A stretch of DNA of 64,000 bases, from contig NZ_CP046523.1 of assembly GCF_021497885.1 (NCBI RefSeq), forward strand, positions 1,221,501-1,285,500. The letters are read 5' to 3'. A program made the translations under genes and the position numbers. The notes below the pieces were generated by a model that saw only the letters and a program-made list of their open reading frames with translations, was not told the DNA's origin and made no database searches. This stretch comes from Streptococcus oralis. GTDB taxonomy: Bacteria; Bacillota; Bacilli; Lactobacillales; Streptococcaceae. Every line of letters starts with the position of its first letter. The first letter of the stretch is position 1. Shown piece by piece: positions 19,026 to 28,557 of the stretch.

Positions 19026-19925
19026 TTATCTATTCTCAGTTTTACGCAATCTTTCCAGCGTTTCTTTAAAAATCTCTGGAATATCTGCTGTGAATTCCAA
19101 GGTTTCACCTGTTCTCGGATGGGTAAATCCTAGGGTTTTAGCATGGAGAAATTGTCCATGTCCTTTCAAGGTCTTGCGAGGACCATAGACCTCATCCCCA
19201 GCGACTGGATGGCCAATATAAGCCATATGAACACGGATTTGGTGGGTACGCCCTGTTTCCAGTTGCAACTCCACTAAACTATAATCACCAAAACGTTCCA
19301 AGACGTGAAAACGTGTTACGGCAGGCTTTCCTTTAGCAGTCACAGCCTGTTTCTTACGGTCTTTCTCGCTCCGACCAATCGGCGCTTCAATGACACCACG
19401 ATCATTGGGAAGATTGCCATGAACAATCGCCCAGTATTTGCGGAGAGACTTTTTATCCTTGAGTTCTTGGGCAAGTGCTAAGTGGGCCTCATCATTTTTT
19501 GCAATCATGAGAAGTCCAGATGTGTCCTTGTCAATGCGGTGAACGATACCCGGTCGGAGAACCCCATTGATACCTGACAAGTCTTTGATATGGTACATGA
19601 GGGCATTGACCAAGGTTCCGCTAGTATGACCAGCACTCGGATGCACCACCATTCCCTGAGGTTTGTTAACAACGGCTACATCCTCATCTTGGTAGATGAT
19701 CTCGAGTGGCAGATTCTCAGCCACATACTCTAAAACCTCTGGTTCTGGCACATGGTAGGTGACGATATCGCCCTCTTGGACAGTGTATTTAGCTTTTTTT
19801 ACTTGCCCATTAACCAAAACTTGTCCAGCCTTGATTTGTTCATTCGCGAGACTACGTGACAATTCTGTTAGATCCGATAGAGTCTTGTCTAGACGTTGTC
19901 CACCAGTTTCAATTTTTATTTCCAT
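19026..19925 (-). CDS. rluD: 23S rRNA pseudouridine synthase, RluD family
   Basis: A 299-residue RluA/RluD-family pseudouridine synthase. An N-terminal S4 RNA-binding domain (about 12-75) precedes the catalytic domain, whose conserved aspartate is in [15 protein letters not shown] near residue 130. The family modifies uridines in helix 69 of 23S rRNA or related sites; the exact target is inferred from family only. It overlaps the end of lspA by 17 bases, an arrangement common in Gram-positive bacteria. Confidence 0.9.
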   Translation of the reverse strand: MEIKIETGGQRLDKTLSDLTELSRSLANEQIKAGQVLVNGQVKKAKYTVQEGDIVTYHVPEPEVLEYVAENLPLEIIYQDEDVAVVNKPQGMVVHPSAGHTSGTLVNALMYHIKDLSGINGVLRPGIVHRIDKDTSGLLMIAKNDEAHLALAQELKDKKSLRKYWAIVHGNLPNDRGVIEAPIGRSEKDRKKQAVTAKGKPAVTRFHVLERFGDYSLVELQLETGRTHQIRVHMAYIGHPVAGDEVYGPRKTLKGHGQFLHAKTLGFTHPRTGETLEFTADIPEIFKETLERLRKTENR

Positions 19926-20376
19926 TTACTTCCTCTTTAAGCATTGCAATCAATAAAACAATCACACCAACTGTTAAATAGCTGTCGGCAACATTGAAAA
20001 TCGCAAAGTTGATAAAGTCTAGGTGAAACATATCCACCACAAAACCTTGACTCATTCTGTCAATAAAGTTGCCCAGACCTCCCGCGATTATCAAAGTCAG
20101 TCCAAAAACCATCCAGAGAGAATCCTCCATGTGTTTATGTAGATACCAAATGGCACCTACCATGACGACCAGTGTAATAACAGCAAATAACCACTGCTGA
20201 TCTTGCAACATGGAGAAGGCTGCCCCTCTATTTTGCAGATAGGTCAAGCTAACGAGATTGGGTATCCACGAACGCACTTCACCCAGTGGAATCTGCTGGA
20301 CAACATAGGCTTTAACCCACTGATCCAGCCCAATCAAAAGCAGTATAATGACTGCCACTATTCCTCTTTTTTTCAT
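19909..20376 (-). CDS. lspA: Lipoprotein signal peptidase
   Basis: A 155-residue type II signal peptidase with four predicted membrane helices that cleaves prolipoproteins after lipidation. The catalytic aspartates are in [10 protein letters not shown] (near 105) and [11 protein letters not shown] (near 127). NRGAAFSML near residue 50 is a family motif. It overlaps the regulator gene upstream by four bases and rluD downstream by 17, forming a compact cpsY-lspA-rluD unit. Confidence 0.96.
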   Translation of the reverse strand: MKKRGIVAVIILLLIGLDQWVKAYVVQQIPLGEVRSWIPNLVSLTYLQNRGAAFSMLQDQQWLFAVITLVVMVGAIWYLHKHMEDSLWMVFGLTLIIAGGLGNFIDRMSQGFVVDMFHLDFINFAIFNVADSYLTVGVIVLLIAMLKEEVNGNKN

Positions 20377-21281
20377 GATTTCCTCTTTTGATCAAAATAT
20401 TCTTGCATGACCTCAACGAAAAGATTCCCAGCTTGACTAAGCTCCACTTCCTCACGTTTGACATAGACCATGCGGTTATCTAGATTGTCCTTGAGACGAA
20501 TGACTGTGATTCCATTAACACTGTCACTATCTAAAAATCCTGAACCTGTCGCATAGGAATCCGTTCGCTCCAAAATACCATTCAAAGTAGCACGGTCGGT
20601 CACATTGAACATCTGGGAGCTCGCGCTGGTGTCGACAAAGTTTTCTGAATAGTAAAGGTACTCATCCTTTTCCTGGGTGAAACGAACTGTTGGTAAATCA
20701 GCTAGGTCCTCCATGACCAATTCCTCTTTCTGTGCTAAAGGATGCCCTTCACGAAGATAAATGTGAGTCTGGAAAGGAATTAGTTCAATAACTTCTAAAC
20801 CAAGCTTTTCAACCCGTTGCATGATGCCCTTTTTATTTTGGTTGTTGAGGTAGATAATCCCAATCTCACTATGTCCTTGGGCTACTTCGTCTAAGATTTG
20901 AACAGTAGTTGATTCAAAAATACGGAAGTTTTTGTAGTCAGGATAACGTTCTGAGAAGGCCGTAATCGTTGGTGGCAAGAAGTCATAGTGCTGACTGGCA
21001 ATGGAAAATTCATCCTTTTCTTCCTCAGGATTGGCATACTGATTTTGAAAAACATCAAAGCCTTTGACCAATTCTTGCGCCTTCTCATAAAATTCCATAC
21101 CACGGCGGGTCAAAAATGTTCCCGAACTCGTCCGACGGAAAATTTTAAAGCCTAACTCTTTTTCCAAATCGCGCACAGAAATAGATAGACTTGGCTGACT
21201 AACATACATCTTTTCTGCAGCTTCACGGAAAGTACCACTATTGGCAATAGCCACAACATAGCGTAATTGTTGAATGTTCAT
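20373..21281 (-). CDS. cpsY: LysR-type regulator, CpsY/MtaR family
   Basis: A 302-residue LysR regulator. The N-terminal winged helix-turn-helix (about 1-60) reads [18 protein letters not shown] and [21 protein letters not shown] co-inducer domain fills 90-300. It resembles streptococcal CpsY/MtaR, linked to methionine transport, surface properties and survival in neutrophils in S. agalactiae and S. iniae. The four-base overlap with lspA is unusual for a LysR gene, since these more often face their targets divergently. Assignment to CpsY rests on recognising the sequence. Confidence 0.82.
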   Translation of the reverse strand: MNIQQLRYVVAIANSGTFREAAEKMYVSQPSLSISVRDLEKELGFKIFRRTSSGTFLTRRGMEFYEKAQELVKGFDVFQNQYANPEEEKDEFSIASQHYDFLPPTITAFSERYPDYKNFRIFESTTVQILDEVAQGHSEIGIIYLNNQNKKGIMQRVEKLGLEVIELIPFQTHIYLREGHPLAQKEELVMEDLADLPTVRFTQEKDEYLYYSENFVDTSASSQMFNVTDRATLNGILERTDSYATGSGFLDSDSVNGITVIRLKDNLDNRMVYVKREEVELSQAGNLFVEVMQEYFDQKRKS

Positions 21282-21412
21282 CTTTTACCCCCAACTTCTC
21301 TATCTGTTCATTATACCATATTTTAGAAGTTTTCCACCTAGGAAAAATAATGTCGCTCATAAAATTCATCTACACTAGTAACAAAGAATTATGGATATCA
21401 TAACAAAAAAAT

Positions 21413-21438
21413 AGGCTCTCCGAAAACTCGGAAAGCCT
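21413..21438 (-). terminator. Terminator of the rplU-prp-rpmA operon
   Basis: A near-perfect hairpin (arms AGGCTCTCCGA and TCGGAAAGCCT) is followed by a T-rich run on the minus strand, about 75 bases after the rpmA stop. Confidence 0.85.
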
Positions 21439-21510
21439 TATTTTATGCTACTTCTAGCTCCCTCGCCTTTTCATTTTAAGGCTCGGGATAAAAAGATTCA
21501 TTGAACCTTT

Positions 21511-21804
21511 TTATTTTGCGATTGGGTAAACAGAAACTTGTTTTTTATCGCGACCTTTACGTTCAAAGCGTACTACGCCTTCAACTTTAGCGAACAAAGT
21601 ATCGTCTCCACCACGTCCAACGTTTACACCTGGATAGATGTGCGTACCACGTTGACGGTAAAGGATTGATCCACCTGTTACAGTTTGTCCGTCAGCTGCT
21701 TTAGCTCCAAGACGTTTCGCTTGTGAATCACGTCCGTTTGATGTAGAACCTCCACCTTTTTTGTGGGCGAAAAGTTGCAAGTTGTTAAGAGTCATTTTTA
21801 ACAT
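21511..21804 (-). CDS. rpmA: Ribosomal protein L27 with cleavable N-terminus
   Basis: A 97-residue large-subunit protein whose N-terminus reaches the peptidyl transferase centre. It begins with the Firmicute extension [12 protein letters not shown] before AHKKGGGST. The extension is removed by the protease Prp, encoded by the next gene upstream, after the LQLF motif. The remainder is canonical ([15 protein letters not shown]). It is the third gene of rplU-prp-rpmA. Confidence 0.97.
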   Translation of the reverse strand: MLKMTLNNLQLFAHKKGGGSTSNGRDSQAKRLGAKAADGQTVTGGSILYRQRGTHIYPGVNVGRGGDDTLFAKVEGVVRFERKGRDKKQVSVYPIAK

Positions 21805-21820
21805 AATGTTTTCCTCCGTG

Positions 21821-22174
<354 letters not shown>

Positions 22175-22180
22175 TTAAAA

Positions 22181-22495
22181 TTAAGCGTTGATCGCGTTGA
22201 TGACAACTTTTGTATATGGTTGACGGTGACCTTGTTTGCGGTGGCTACCTTTTTTAGGTTTGTACTTGTAAGTAACAACTTTCTTTTGTTTTCCTTGTTT
22301 TTCAACAGTTCCAACTACAGTAGCTCCAGCAACAAGTGGAGTTCCGACAACAGTGTTTTCACCACCAACAAGAACAACTTCGTTAAAAGTAACTTCTTGA
22401 CCAGCTTCAACGTTCAATTTTTCAACGTAGATTGCTTGACCAACTTCAACTTTAACTTGTTTTCCGCCAGTTTTGATAATTGCGTATGTGCTCAT
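22181..22495 (-). CDS. rplU: Ribosomal protein L21
   Basis: A 104-residue large-subunit protein. [19 protein letters not shown] at the N-terminus and the basic C-terminal [17 protein letters not shown] are typical. It is the first gene of rplU-prp-rpmA, preceded by a strong promoter and a 135-base structured leader. Confidence 0.97.
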   Translation of the reverse strand: MSTYAIIKTGGKQVKVEVGQAIYVEKLNVEAGQEVTFNEVVLVGGENTVVGTPLVAGATVVGTVEKQGKQKKVVTYKYKPKKGSHRKQGHRQPYTKVVINAINA

Positions 22496-22499
22496 TATG

Positions 22500-22665
22500 C
22501 ACCTCCTATGATTTTTAGGGTTTCCCCGTGTTTTTGTGAAGACTCGCCTAGCATCGTGGGACGAACCACTTCTGTCTCACAGAGTGAGCAACGATGTTCG
22601 TGCGGTTGCACAGGATTGTGCATAGTCAACTCTTCAAGTATAGCATATCTTCTTTTTTCTTACAA
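22500..22665 (-). promoter_or_regulatory. rplU promoter and candidate L21 leader RNA
   Basis: On the minus strand, TTGTAA (22660-22665) and TATACT (22637-22642), 17 bases apart, form a good promoter. The transcript would begin near 22630 and run about 135 bases before the L21 start. The leader can fold into TGCACA/TGTGCA and CTCAC/GTGAG hairpins and a CATCGT/ACGATG outer stem. Firmicute rplU genes carry a known L21 leader, an autoregulatory element. I infer it here from position and foldability, not from a covariance-model match. Confidence 0.6.
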
Positions 22666-22681
22666 GTAAAATCAATCAAAT

Positions 22682-23368
22682 TTAAGCTTTTTCTTTCCCT
22701 TTTTTCCTCCAAGAAGCAAAAAGCATACTGATGTAAAAGATGCTCATCATCAGGGGAACACCTAAAATTGTCTTCTCCTGATAGTAAATCGTCAAATAAG
22801 CTGAAAAAACAACTCCGAAGACAAAACTGCTAAGTAAGCTAACAAAAATCAAGCCTTCTCTTAGAAAAGGCGTATGCTTGGTCCGGAAATAATCTCCAAA
22901 AGCCAACATGGTACGTTTAATATTCCCTGTCATAAAAGCATTATTATAGGCAATACCTGACACTTCTCCAAAAGCAGTTGTCACCAGTCCCATACAAAAG
23001 GCCAATGGCGGCACGAGATAGATATTGTCAACCGTTTGCGGCACAAATCCTATAATTAGGGACAGGGCTGCAAGTGGAATCAAGGACAAAATCGGCTTTT
23101 TAACAATTCGTAGTTTTTCCTTATACAATGTCAGAAAAAAGACACCCATCATAAAGAAAAGCAGGGTCATTACTTTAGCACTTGCATCCGATACATTTTG
23201 TTGAATGAGTCCTACAGAAAGAAAGACGACATTCCCAGTTTGTCCAGCAACAAGGGTATTTCCTCGCACGATAAAGGTATAGGCATCTACATATCCTGCA
23301 CAAAAAGTCAAAAAAAGCGCTAGTCTCTTAGACTGACGTGATATTTTTCTTATTGGTAATAATCTCAT
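22682..23368 (-). CDS. DUF1275 (YoaK family) membrane protein
   Basis: A 228-residue integral membrane protein with about six hydrophobic segments. The family signature near the N-terminus is FCAGYVDAYTFIVRG followed by AGQTGNVVF. A second typical stretch is FGEVSGIAYNNAFMTGNIKR near residue 130. The function of DUF1275 proteins is unknown. It stands alone, divergent from the oxidoreductase gene. Confidence 0.85.
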   Translation of the reverse strand: MRLLPIRKISRQSKRLALFLTFCAGYVDAYTFIVRGNTLVAGQTGNVVFLSVGLIQQNVSDASAKVMTLLFFMMGVFFLTLYKEKLRIVKKPILSLIPLAALSLIIGFVPQTVDNIYLVPPLAFCMGLVTTAFGEVSGIAYNNAFMTGNIKRTMLAFGDYFRTKHTPFLREGLIFVSLLSSFVFGVVFSAYLTIYYQEKTILGVPLMMSIFYISMLFASWRKKGKEKA

Positions 23369-23459
23369 TTTCTCCCCCTTCTCATTTCATCTACTTATCT
23401 AAATATTGTACCACTTTCTCCAAGAAATGCGTAGTCCATTTGAAAATTTTTACCATCTG

Positions 23460-23489
23460 TTGGATAGTCCTTCTTTTCTATGTTATAAT
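23460..23489 (+). promoter_or_regulatory. Promoter of the oxidoreductase-helicase pair
   Basis: TTGGAT (23460-23465) and an extended -10, TGTTATAAT (box at 23484-23489), are 18 bases apart. An AAAAGGAG ribosome-binding site follows just before the ATG at 23524. Confidence 0.75.
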
Positions 23490-23523
23490 GAAGGAAGGAT
23501 TTGAAGTCGGAAAAGGAGTATTT

Positions 23524-24501
23524 ATGCTTAAATTAGGTGTTATCGGAACAGGTGCTATTACCCATCATTTCATAGAAGCAGCCCATGCTAGTGGAGAATA
23601 CCAGCTGGTTGCAGTCTATTCTAGAAAACTAGAAACTGCTGCAACCTTTGCTTCTCAGTATCAGGATATCCAACTCTTTGATCAATTAGAAGACTTCTTT
23701 AAGTCTTCCTTTGATGTAGTCTATATCGCCAGTCCAAACTCCTTGCATTTTGTTCAAGCCAAGGCTGCCTTGTCTGCTGGTAAGTACGTCATTCTTGAAA
23801 AGCCAGCTGTCACTCAACCAAAAGAATGGCTGGATTTGAGACAGACAGCTGAGAAAAATTACTGTTTTATCTTTGAAGCTGCTCGTAATTACCACGAGGA
23901 AGCTTTTACTACTATCAAAAACTTTTTAGCAGACAAGCAAGTGTTGGGAGCCGATTTCAACTATGCCAAGTATTCTTCCAAGATGCCGAACTTGTTGGCT
24001 GGGCAGACGCCAAATGTCTTTTCAGATCGTTTTGCCGGTGGAGCCCTTATGGATTTGGGGATTTATCCTCTCTATGCTGCTATTCGCCTCTTTGGAAAAG
24101 CTAAGACCGCAACCTATCAAGCTCAACAGCTTAACAATAGCATTGACCTAAATGGAGACGGTATTCTCTTCTACCCTAACTTTCAAGTTCATATCAAAGC
24201 TGGGAAAAACATCACTTCCAATCTCCCTTGCGAGATTTACACAGTGGATGGAACCTTGACCCTCAACACAATTGAACATATCCACTCAGCTATTTTTACC
24301 GATCACCGAGGAAATCAAGTTCAGCTCCCTATCCAACAAGTTCCTCATACGATGACTGAGGAAGTTGCTGCATTTGCACACATGATCCAGCAACCAGACC
24401 AGAAGCTCTACCAGACTTGGCTGGATGATGCAAGCTCTATCCATGAGCTACTATATACTATGCGCCAGACTGCTGGCATTAGATTTGAGGCAGAAAAATG
24501 A
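23524..24501 (+). CDS. Gfo/Idh/MocA family oxidoreductase
   Basis: A 325-residue NAD(P)-dependent oxidoreductase. The Rossmann motif GVIGTGAITHHFIEAA is at the N-terminus and VILEKPAVT, the family's catalytic-lysine EKP motif, is at about residue 92. The C-terminal domain contains the conserved GGALMDLGIYPLYA. Members act on sugars, inositols or dipyrromethanes; the substrate here is unknown. The ATG at 23524 is preferred because AGGAG precedes it and the Rossmann fold then starts at residue 3. Its stop overlaps the start of the RNA helicase gene by four bases. Confidence 0.9.
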   Translation: MLKLGVIGTGAITHHFIEAAHASGEYQLVAVYSRKLETAATFASQYQDIQLFDQLEDFFKSSFDVVYIASPNSLHFVQAKAALSAGKYVILEKPAVTQPKEWLDLRQTAEKNYCFIFEAARNYHEEAFTTIKNFLADKQVLGADFNYAKYSSKMPNLLAGQTPNVFSDRFAGGALMDLGIYPLYAAIRLFGKAKTATYQAQQLNNSIDLNGDGILFYPNFQVHIKAGKNITSNLPCEIYTVDGTLTLNTIEHIHSAIFTDHRGNQVQLPIQQVPHTMTEEVAAFAHMIQQPDQKLYQTWLDDASSIHELLYTMRQTAGIRFEAEK

Positions 24502-25580
24502 AAACCAAACTACCCACTGAATGGCAGGAATTGAGTGACCAGCTCGGTTTCCAAGAATTCACCCCCATTCAAACTCAACTATTTGAGCCCATTCTTGCAG
24601 GAGAAAACCTCCTGGGAGTAAGCCCAACAGGAACTGGTAAGACCCTCGCTTACTTACTCCCAAGTCTACTTAGACTGAAAAAGAAAAAAGCCCAACAACT
24701 CTTGATCCTAGCACCAAATACAGAACTAGCTGGACAGATTTTTGACGTATGTAAAACATGGGCAGAAGCTATCGGCTTGACTGCTCAGCTCTTCCTATCA
24801 GGTTCAAGTCAGAAACGCCAGATTGAACGCCTCAAAAAAGGACCAGAAATTCTGATTGGAACCCCTGGCCGTATCTTTGAGTTGATTAAATTGAAAAAAA
24901 TCAAGATGATGAATGTGGAAACCATCATTCTGGATGAATTCGACCAATTGCTAGATGATTCTCAGATTCACTTTGTTGAGAAAATCACCCACTACGCACC
25001 TCGTGACCACCAACTCATCTACATGAGTGCGACGACCAAGTTTGACCAAGAAAAGATTGCACCAAACACGCGCACTATTGATCTCTCTGATCAAAAGCTG
25101 GACAACATTCAACATTTCTACATGCAGGTAGACCAACGTCACCGAGTGGATATGCTACGAAAACTGGCTCATGTAGAGGATTTCCGCGGACTAGTTTTCT
25201 TCAATAGCCTATCAGATCTTGGAAGTGCAGAAGAAAAATTACAGTATCGGGATGTCTTGGCTGTCTCCCTCGCTAGTGATGTCAATGTTAAATTTCGAAA
25301 AGTTATTTTAGAAAAGTTTAAAGACAAGCAGCTAACCCTGCTCCTTGCAACTGACCTTCTGGCTCGAGGGATTGACATTGATAGCCTAGAATGTGTCGTA
25401 AACTTTGATGTTCCTAGAGATATGGAAACTTACACTCACCGCGCTGGCCGTACAGGTCGCATGGGTAAAGAAGGTTATGTGATCACTCTCGTCACCCATC
25501 CTGAAGAACTTAAAAAACTCAAGAAATTCGCAAGTGTTAGTGAAATCATCCTAAAAAATCAAGAACTCTATATCAAATAA
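24498..25580 (+). CDS. DEAD-box family RNA helicase
   Basis: A 360-residue minimal RNA helicase with the full motif set. The Q motif is LGFQEFTPIQ, motif I SPTGTGKT, Ib GTPGR, II DEFD (in place of DEAD), III SAT, V ATDLLARGID and VI HRAGRTGR. There is no C-terminal RNA-binding extension, so it is shorter than CshA/CshB-type enzymes. It probably acts in RNA unwinding during ribosome assembly or decay. Translational coupling to an oxidoreductase is an odd pairing. A short hairpin with a T-run (about 25581-25603) closes the unit. Confidence 0.92.
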   Translation: MKTKLPTEWQELSDQLGFQEFTPIQTQLFEPILAGENLLGVSPTGTGKTLAYLLPSLLRLKKKKAQQLLILAPNTELAGQIFDVCKTWAEAIGLTAQLFLSGSSQKRQIERLKKGPEILIGTPGRIFELIKLKKIKMMNVETIILDEFDQLLDDSQIHFVEKITHYAPRDHQLIYMSATTKFDQEKIAPNTRTIDLSDQKLDNIQHFYMQVDQRHRVDMLRKLAHVEDFRGLVFFNSLSDLGSAEEKLQYRDVLAVSLASDVNVKFRKVILEKFKDKQLTLLLATDLLARGIDIDSLECVVNFDVPRDMETYTHRAGRTGRMGKEGYVITLVTHPEELKKLKKFASVSEIILKNQELYIK

Positions 25581-25604
25581 GGTTGGCTTCCGCCAACCTT
25601 TTTC

Positions 25605-25982
25605 TTATCCCCAAGTAATTTCTAATTGATAGCTGGCAAAGGGGTGTCCCTCTTGGTTTTGCAGTTGATAGGCGAGCTCGATCTTTTGCCCATCCACTTG
25701 ATAACGACTCGTTTGGATGATAAACTCCTGCATGCCCATTGGAGTCGGAATGTAGGCTAAACTATCACTATCCTTGAGAAAACGCATGATGGTTTTGGGA
25801 CTCGAGAAGCGGGTCATCACCAGTTCTTGACCATGAAACTTGAGAACCACTTTTTCCTTTTCCTCATTGTAGAAAAGCAGATAGCTATAATCGCCCTTTT
25901 CACTCTCTTCCACGTCATAAAGCTGGTCAATGACTTCCAACTGTTCATCAAACTGAATCGTATTTCGCATCCGAATCTTCAC
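25605..25982 (-). CDS. DUF1934 (YwiB family) beta-barrel protein
   Basis: A 125-residue small protein of the YwiB/DUF1934 family, predicted calycin-like beta barrel: alternating hydrophobic strands, no membrane segment and no signal peptide. The end YQLQNQEGHPFASYQLEITW is typical. The function is unknown. It is divergent from the HD hydrolase gene, as I recall in other streptococci. Confidence 0.8.
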   Translation of the reverse strand: MKIRMRNTIQFDEQLEVIDQLYDVEESEKGDYSYLLFYNEEKEKVVLKFHGQELVMTRFSSPKTIMRFLKDSDSLAYIPTPMGMQEFIIQTSRYQVDGQKIELAYQLQNQEGHPFASYQLEITWG

Positions 25983-26017
25983 ATCAAGTCCTCTTTCTTC
26001 TCTCTTGTCCTACTATT

Positions 26018-26056
26018 TTACCAAAAACTCTAGCTTTTTGCTATAATGGTCATATG
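26018..26056 (+). promoter_or_regulatory. Promoter implying a leaderless mRNA
   Basis: A perfect -10, TATAAT (26042-26047), with a weak -35 TTACCA (26018-26023) lies only six bases before the ATG at 26054. The predicted transcription start coincides with the start codon, and no Shine-Dalgarno is present. Confidence 0.6.
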
Positions 26057-27361
26057 AACGAAAAAGTATTCCGTGACCCAGTTCACAATTATATCCATGT
26101 CAATAATCAAGTCATCTATGACTTGATCAATACCAAAGAATTTCAACGTCTGCGTCGTATCAAACAGCTAGGAACTTCCAGCTATACCTTCCATGGTGGC
26201 GAGCACAGTCGCTTTTCTCACTGTTTGGGGGTCTATGAGATTGCTCGTCGTATCACGGAGATTTTTGAAGAAAAATATCCTGAAGAATGGGATCCTGCTG
26301 AGTCTCTCTTGACCATGACCGCTGCGCTCCTTCATGACCTTGGGCATGGTGCCTACTCCCATACTTTTGAACATCTCTTTGATACAGATCATGAGGCCAT
26401 CACCCAGGAAATCATCCAAAGTCCTGAAACAGAGATTCACCAAGTCCTGCTACAAGTAGCGCCAGACTTTCCTGAAAAGGTGGCTAGTGTCATCGACCAT
26501 ACCTACCCTAATAAGCAGGTCGTACAGCTCATTTCCAGTCAGATTGATGCGGATCGTATGGACTATCTCTTGCGCGACTCCTATTTTACAGGAGCATCTT
26601 ATGGGGAATTTGACTTGACTCGCATCCTCCGAGTCATTCGTCCTGTCGAAAATGGCATCGCCTTTCAGCGCAATGGCATGCATGCCATCGAAGACTACGT
26701 GCTCAGTCGCTATCAGATGTACATGCAGGTTTATTTCCACCCAGCAACACGGGCCATGGAAGTTCTCCTACAAAATCTCCTCAAGCGCGCTAAGGAACTC
26801 TATCCTAAAGACAAGGACTTCTTTGCACGAACTTCTCCACATCTCCTGCCCTTCTTTGAAAAAAATGTGACCTTGTCTGACTATCTAGCACTTGATGATG
26901 GCGTGATGAATACCTACTTCCAACTCTGGATGACCAGTCCTGACAAGATACTAGCCGACTTGTCGCAACGTTTTGTCAACCGCAAGGTCTTTAAATCCAT
27001 TACCTTTTCAGAAGAAGATCAAGACCAACTCGCAACCATGAGACAACTAGTTGAAGAAATCGGTTTTGATCCAGACTACTATACTGCTATTCATAAGAAC
27101 TTTGACCTCCCTTATGATATCTATCGTCCCGAATCTGAAAATCCACGGACACAGATTGAGATTCTACAAAAAAATGGTGAACTGGCAGAACTCTCTAGCC
27201 TGTCCCCTATCGTCCAATCCCTTGCTGGCAGCCGCCACGGAGATAATCGTTTTTATTTCCCTAAAGAAATGTTGGACCAAAACAGCATCTTCGCAAGTAT
27301 CACCCAGCAATTTTTACACTTGATTGAGAACGATCATTTTACCCCAAATAAGAACGAATAG
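26054..27361 (+). CDS. HD-domain phosphohydrolase (YwfO-like)
   Basis: A 435-residue HD-superfamily hydrolase. The metal ligands are seen in HSRFSHCLGVYEIARR (about 51-66), LLHDLGHGAYSHTFEH (about 95-110) and the later aspartate in IDADRMDYLLRDS (about 165-177). The pattern is that of dGTPase-like YwfO-type enzymes, which hydrolyse dNTPs or related nucleotides. The substrate is inferred from family. It is followed nine bases later by a Cof-type phosphatase gene. The ATG lies almost at the predicted transcription start, so translation may be leaderless. Confidence 0.9.
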   Translation: MNEKVFRDPVHNYIHVNNQVIYDLINTKEFQRLRRIKQLGTSSYTFHGGEHSRFSHCLGVYEIARRITEIFEEKYPEEWDPAESLLTMTAALLHDLGHGAYSHTFEHLFDTDHEAITQEIIQSPETEIHQVLLQVAPDFPEKVASVIDHTYPNKQVVQLISSQIDADRMDYLLRDSYFTGASYGEFDLTRILRVIRPVENGIAFQRNGMHAIEDYVLSRYQMYMQVYFHPATRAMEVLLQNLLKRAKELYPKDKDFFARTSPHLLPFFEKNVTLSDYLALDDGVMNTYFQLWMTSPDKILADLSQRFVNRKVFKSITFSEEDQDQLATMRQLVEEIGFDPDYYTAIHKNFDLPYDIYRPESENPRTQIEILQKNGELAELSSLSPIVQSLAGSRHGDNRFYFPKEMLDQNSIFASITQQFLHLIENDHFTPNKNE

Positions 27362-27370
27362 AGGAAATTT

Positions 27371-28177
27371 ATGAGTATTAAACTAATCGCCGTTGATATC
27401 GATGGTACCCTGGTTAACAGTAAAAAGGAAATCACTCCTCAAGTCTTTTCTGCCATCCAAGATGCCAAAAAAGCTGGTGTCAAAGTCGTGATTGCAACGG
27501 GCCGCCCTATCGCAGGTGTTGCCAAACTTCTGGACGACTTGCAGTTGAGAGACCAAGGTGACTATGTCGTGACCTTCAACGGTGCCCTTGTCCAAGAAAC
27601 TGCTACTGGGCATGAGATTATCAGCGAATCCTTGACCTATGAGGATTATCTAGATATGGAATTCCTCAGTCGCAAGCTCGGTGTCCACATGCACGCTATT
27701 ACCAAAAATGGTATCTACACTGCCAATCGCAATATCGGAAAATACACAGTGCATGAATCAACCCTCGTCAGCATGCCCATCTTCTACCGCACTCCTGAAG
27801 AAATGGCTGACAAGGAAATCGTCAAATGTATGTTCATCGATGAACCAGAGATTCTCGATGCTGCGATTGAAAAGATACCAGCAGAATTTTACGAATGCTA
27901 CTCCATCAACAAATCTGCTCCTTTCTATCTCGAACTCCTTAAAAAGAATGTAGACAAGGGTTCAGCTATTACTCACCTAGCTGAAAAACTCGGATTGACC
28001 AAAGACGAAACCATGGCGATCGGGGACGAAGAAAATGACCGCGCCATGCTGGAAGTCGTTGGAAATCCCGTTGTTATGGAAAATGGAAATCCAGAACTCA
28101 AAAAAATCGCCAAATACATCACCAAAACAAATGATGAATCTGGCGTAGCCCATGCTATCCGTACGTGGGTACTGTAA
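27371..28177 (+). CDS. Cof-type HAD phosphatase
   Basis: A 268-residue HAD-superfamily IIB hydrolase. Motif I is AVDIDGTLVNSKKE at the N-terminus, motif II is IATGRP, and motif IV is MAIGDEENDRAML (about 215). A large cap domain occupies about 85-190. These enzymes dephosphorylate sugar phosphates or flavin and nucleotide intermediates (YidA-like). AGGAAATTT precedes the ATG. It is followed by a terminator, then by the left end of the integrated element. Confidence 0.93.
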   Translation: MSIKLIAVDIDGTLVNSKKEITPQVFSAIQDAKKAGVKVVIATGRPIAGVAKLLDDLQLRDQGDYVVTFNGALVQETATGHEIISESLTYEDYLDMEFLSRKLGVHMHAITKNGIYTANRNIGKYTVHESTLVSMPIFYRTPEEMADKEIVKCMFIDEPEILDAAIEKIPAEFYECYSINKSAPFYLELLKKNVDKGSAITHLAEKLGLTKDETMAIGDEENDRAMLEVVGNPVVMENGNPELKKIAKYITKTNDESGVAHAIRTWVL

Positions 28178-28196
28178 AAAGGCAAGAATAGACGAA

Positions 28197-28216
28197 AACC
28201 GCTCAGCAGAGCGGTT
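28197..28216 (+). terminator. Terminator after the Cof phosphatase gene
   Basis: Arms AACCGCTC and GAGCGGTT (loop AGCA) are followed by a T-run, 20 bases after the stop codon. Confidence 0.88.
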
Positions 28217-28233
28217 TTTTACACTATTCATAT

Positions 28234-28249
28234 TGCCCCCTGCATGAAT
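28234..28249. other. Left attachment site
   Basis: TGCCCCCTGCA-T-GAAT repeats the 3' end of the tRNA-Arg gene at 34994-35009 (TGCCCCCTGCA-G-GAAT) with one mismatch in 16. Only this short core is shared; the rest of the tRNA is absent here, as expected at the distal end of a tRNA-integrated element. Confidence 0.8.
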
Positions 28250-28347
28250 TTGTAAGAACTTTTCATATTGAAAATAAACAAAAATGTTGAAATATAGCTG
28301 ATTTTAGGGAAATACTTTTAGGTATTTTCAATGTCAGGATTTAAAAA

Positions 28348-28368
28348 TGGGGCAAAAGTGGGGCAAAA
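28348..28368 (+). repeat. Left integrase arm-type repeats
   Basis: Two direct copies of TGGGGCAAAA (28348-28357 and 28359-28368), 11 bases apart, lie about 100 bases inside the left att core. They match a pair in the same orientation at the right end. Paired repeats at both ends are the usual binding sites of the integrase N-terminal arm-binding domain. Confidence 0.7.
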
Positions 28369-28438
28369 ACAAATTAACGAAAAAAATATCGAGTTCGTGC
28401 ATCAAGTAAATGATAAATTGCAAGAATAAGTGCAACAT

Positions 28439-28545
28439 TTACTCGAACTCATCCTCTAGAGCTTCACTAGCAGTTCTGTAAGCTAAACATTTTCGTGGTC
28501 GGTGATTGATATCATATAAAGCCTTGGTTCCCAAAGCTTTTTTAT
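28439..28545 (-). pseudogene. IS30-family transposase C-terminal remnant
   Basis: On the minus strand this translates to a fragment ending NHRPRKCLAYRTASEALEDEFE followed by a stop. N-x-R-P-R-K-x-L-x-Y is the hallmark of the C-terminus of IS30-family transposases (usually LNNRPRKCLGYKTP). An in-frame stop cuts off everything upstream of about residue 35, so it is inactive. Confidence 0.75.
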
Positions 28546-28557
28546 GTTATAAACTCA

